This document shows positions 63,741-64,000 of a stretch of DNA of 64,000 nt, piece after piece (within the stretch, counting starts at the first letter, position 1; every line of letters begins with the position of its first letter). The translations under genes were made by a program, and so were the position numbers. This DNA comes from DATLZU01 sp051293835 (GTDB lineage Bacteria > Nitrospirota > Nitrospiria > Nitrospirales > Nitrospiraceae): assembly GCA_051293835.1 (NCBI GenBank), contig JBPKMA010000006.1:212618-276617 (forward strand), written 5' to 3'. Below the pieces are notes generated by a model, which was not told the DNA's origin, searched no databases, and was given only the letters and a program-made list of their open reading frames with translations.

Positions 63741-64000
63741 CCGATGGCACCCCTCAAAACCGGCTGCTCTCTTTACCCCGACACTGACGATTCCCTCTCA
63801 AGACATTCCAACGAGCCACTTCGACATTACCTCTCAATTTAGCTTCACAACTATGAACGGGGAGTGGAGAATTGTTCTGCCAACAATCTGGTCAAACGAC
63901 GCTGGAATTGAATCAGGTCATCGAGCAACTCGACACGGGTTTTTCGCAATGCCCCTTCTAGAGCGCGGGCTCCTTCCCCTCCAATGGCCACAGGCCACCG
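63741..64000. other. Window end, no gene seen
   Basis: 260 bp with no convincing coding frame or structure that I can support. Confidence 0.3.

Overview
The window looks like a chromosome segment of a GC-rich Gram-negative bacterium, most likely of the Nitrospira lineage (Nitrospirota). This is inferred from the hemE-hemH-hemG order, NtrY/NtrX-type regulators, many small lipoproteins and cytochrome/ferredoxin proteins, and short degenerate intergenic repeats; no rRNA or marker phylogeny is available to prove it.

Layout. 1-8.4 kb: small zinc-ribbon and hypothetical genes, a DMT transporter, the late heme genes hemE, hemH and hemG, then mazG. 8.5-13 kb: a DUF1844 protein and an NtrY-like kinase with its NtrX-like sigma-54 regulator. 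13-16.9 kb: a 23S rRNA m5U methyltransferase, purM-purN (overlapping) and tRNA-Ala(CGC). 17-22.6 kb, minus strand: an Hpt protein overlapping a large hybrid histidine kinase, a REC-GGDEF diguanylate cyclase and a REC protein with a Cys-rich tail, a signalling cluster. 22.7-33.4 kb: yqeY, envelope lipoproteins, an MFS transporter, a dead glutathione peroxidase, htpX, a cupredoxin, a squalene/phytoene-synthase-like enzyme, a minus-strand group of iron-sulfur or zinc proteins, and ald. 33.4-48.2 kb: tRNA-Pro(CGG), acyP, a primary-like sigma factor, apt, a DksA-like protein, queC, a cytochrome c, a band-7 lipoprotein, malQ, a second kinase/sigma-54-type regulator pair, and a protein ending in a PD-(D/E)XK fold whose catalytic residues look lost.

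48.2-64 kb is a defence island with a clear internal structure. A graveyard lies on its left: an hsdM C-terminus, mntA and hepT with frameshifts, and the N-terminus of a PLD/helicase protein. In the middle is a tight six-gene operon (50369-61191): SNF2 helicase with C-terminal DUF3883, TIR-like (DUF1863) protein, two-helix membrane SLATT (DUF4231) protein, DUF1156 DNA methylase, DUF499 ATPase, and a small dual-OB-like protein. On the right is another graveyard: DNA methylase tails, an ImmA/IrrE peptidase with a ruined active site, a type III Mod-like tail, a truncated toxin-nuclease-like gene and a DUF1566 tail. These are interleaved with copies of a ~162-bp element with terminal inverted repeats.

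The operon combines modules known from BREX type 3 and DISARM (DUF1156 methylase, DUF499 ATPase, SNF2 helicase) but has no pglZ, brxA, drmA or drmB here. Between helicase and methylase it carries a TIR-SLATT pair that resembles a signal-generator plus membrane-effector module. It is the best candidate for an undescribed system in the window: a modification/restriction-type sensor coupled to a membrane-killing back-up.
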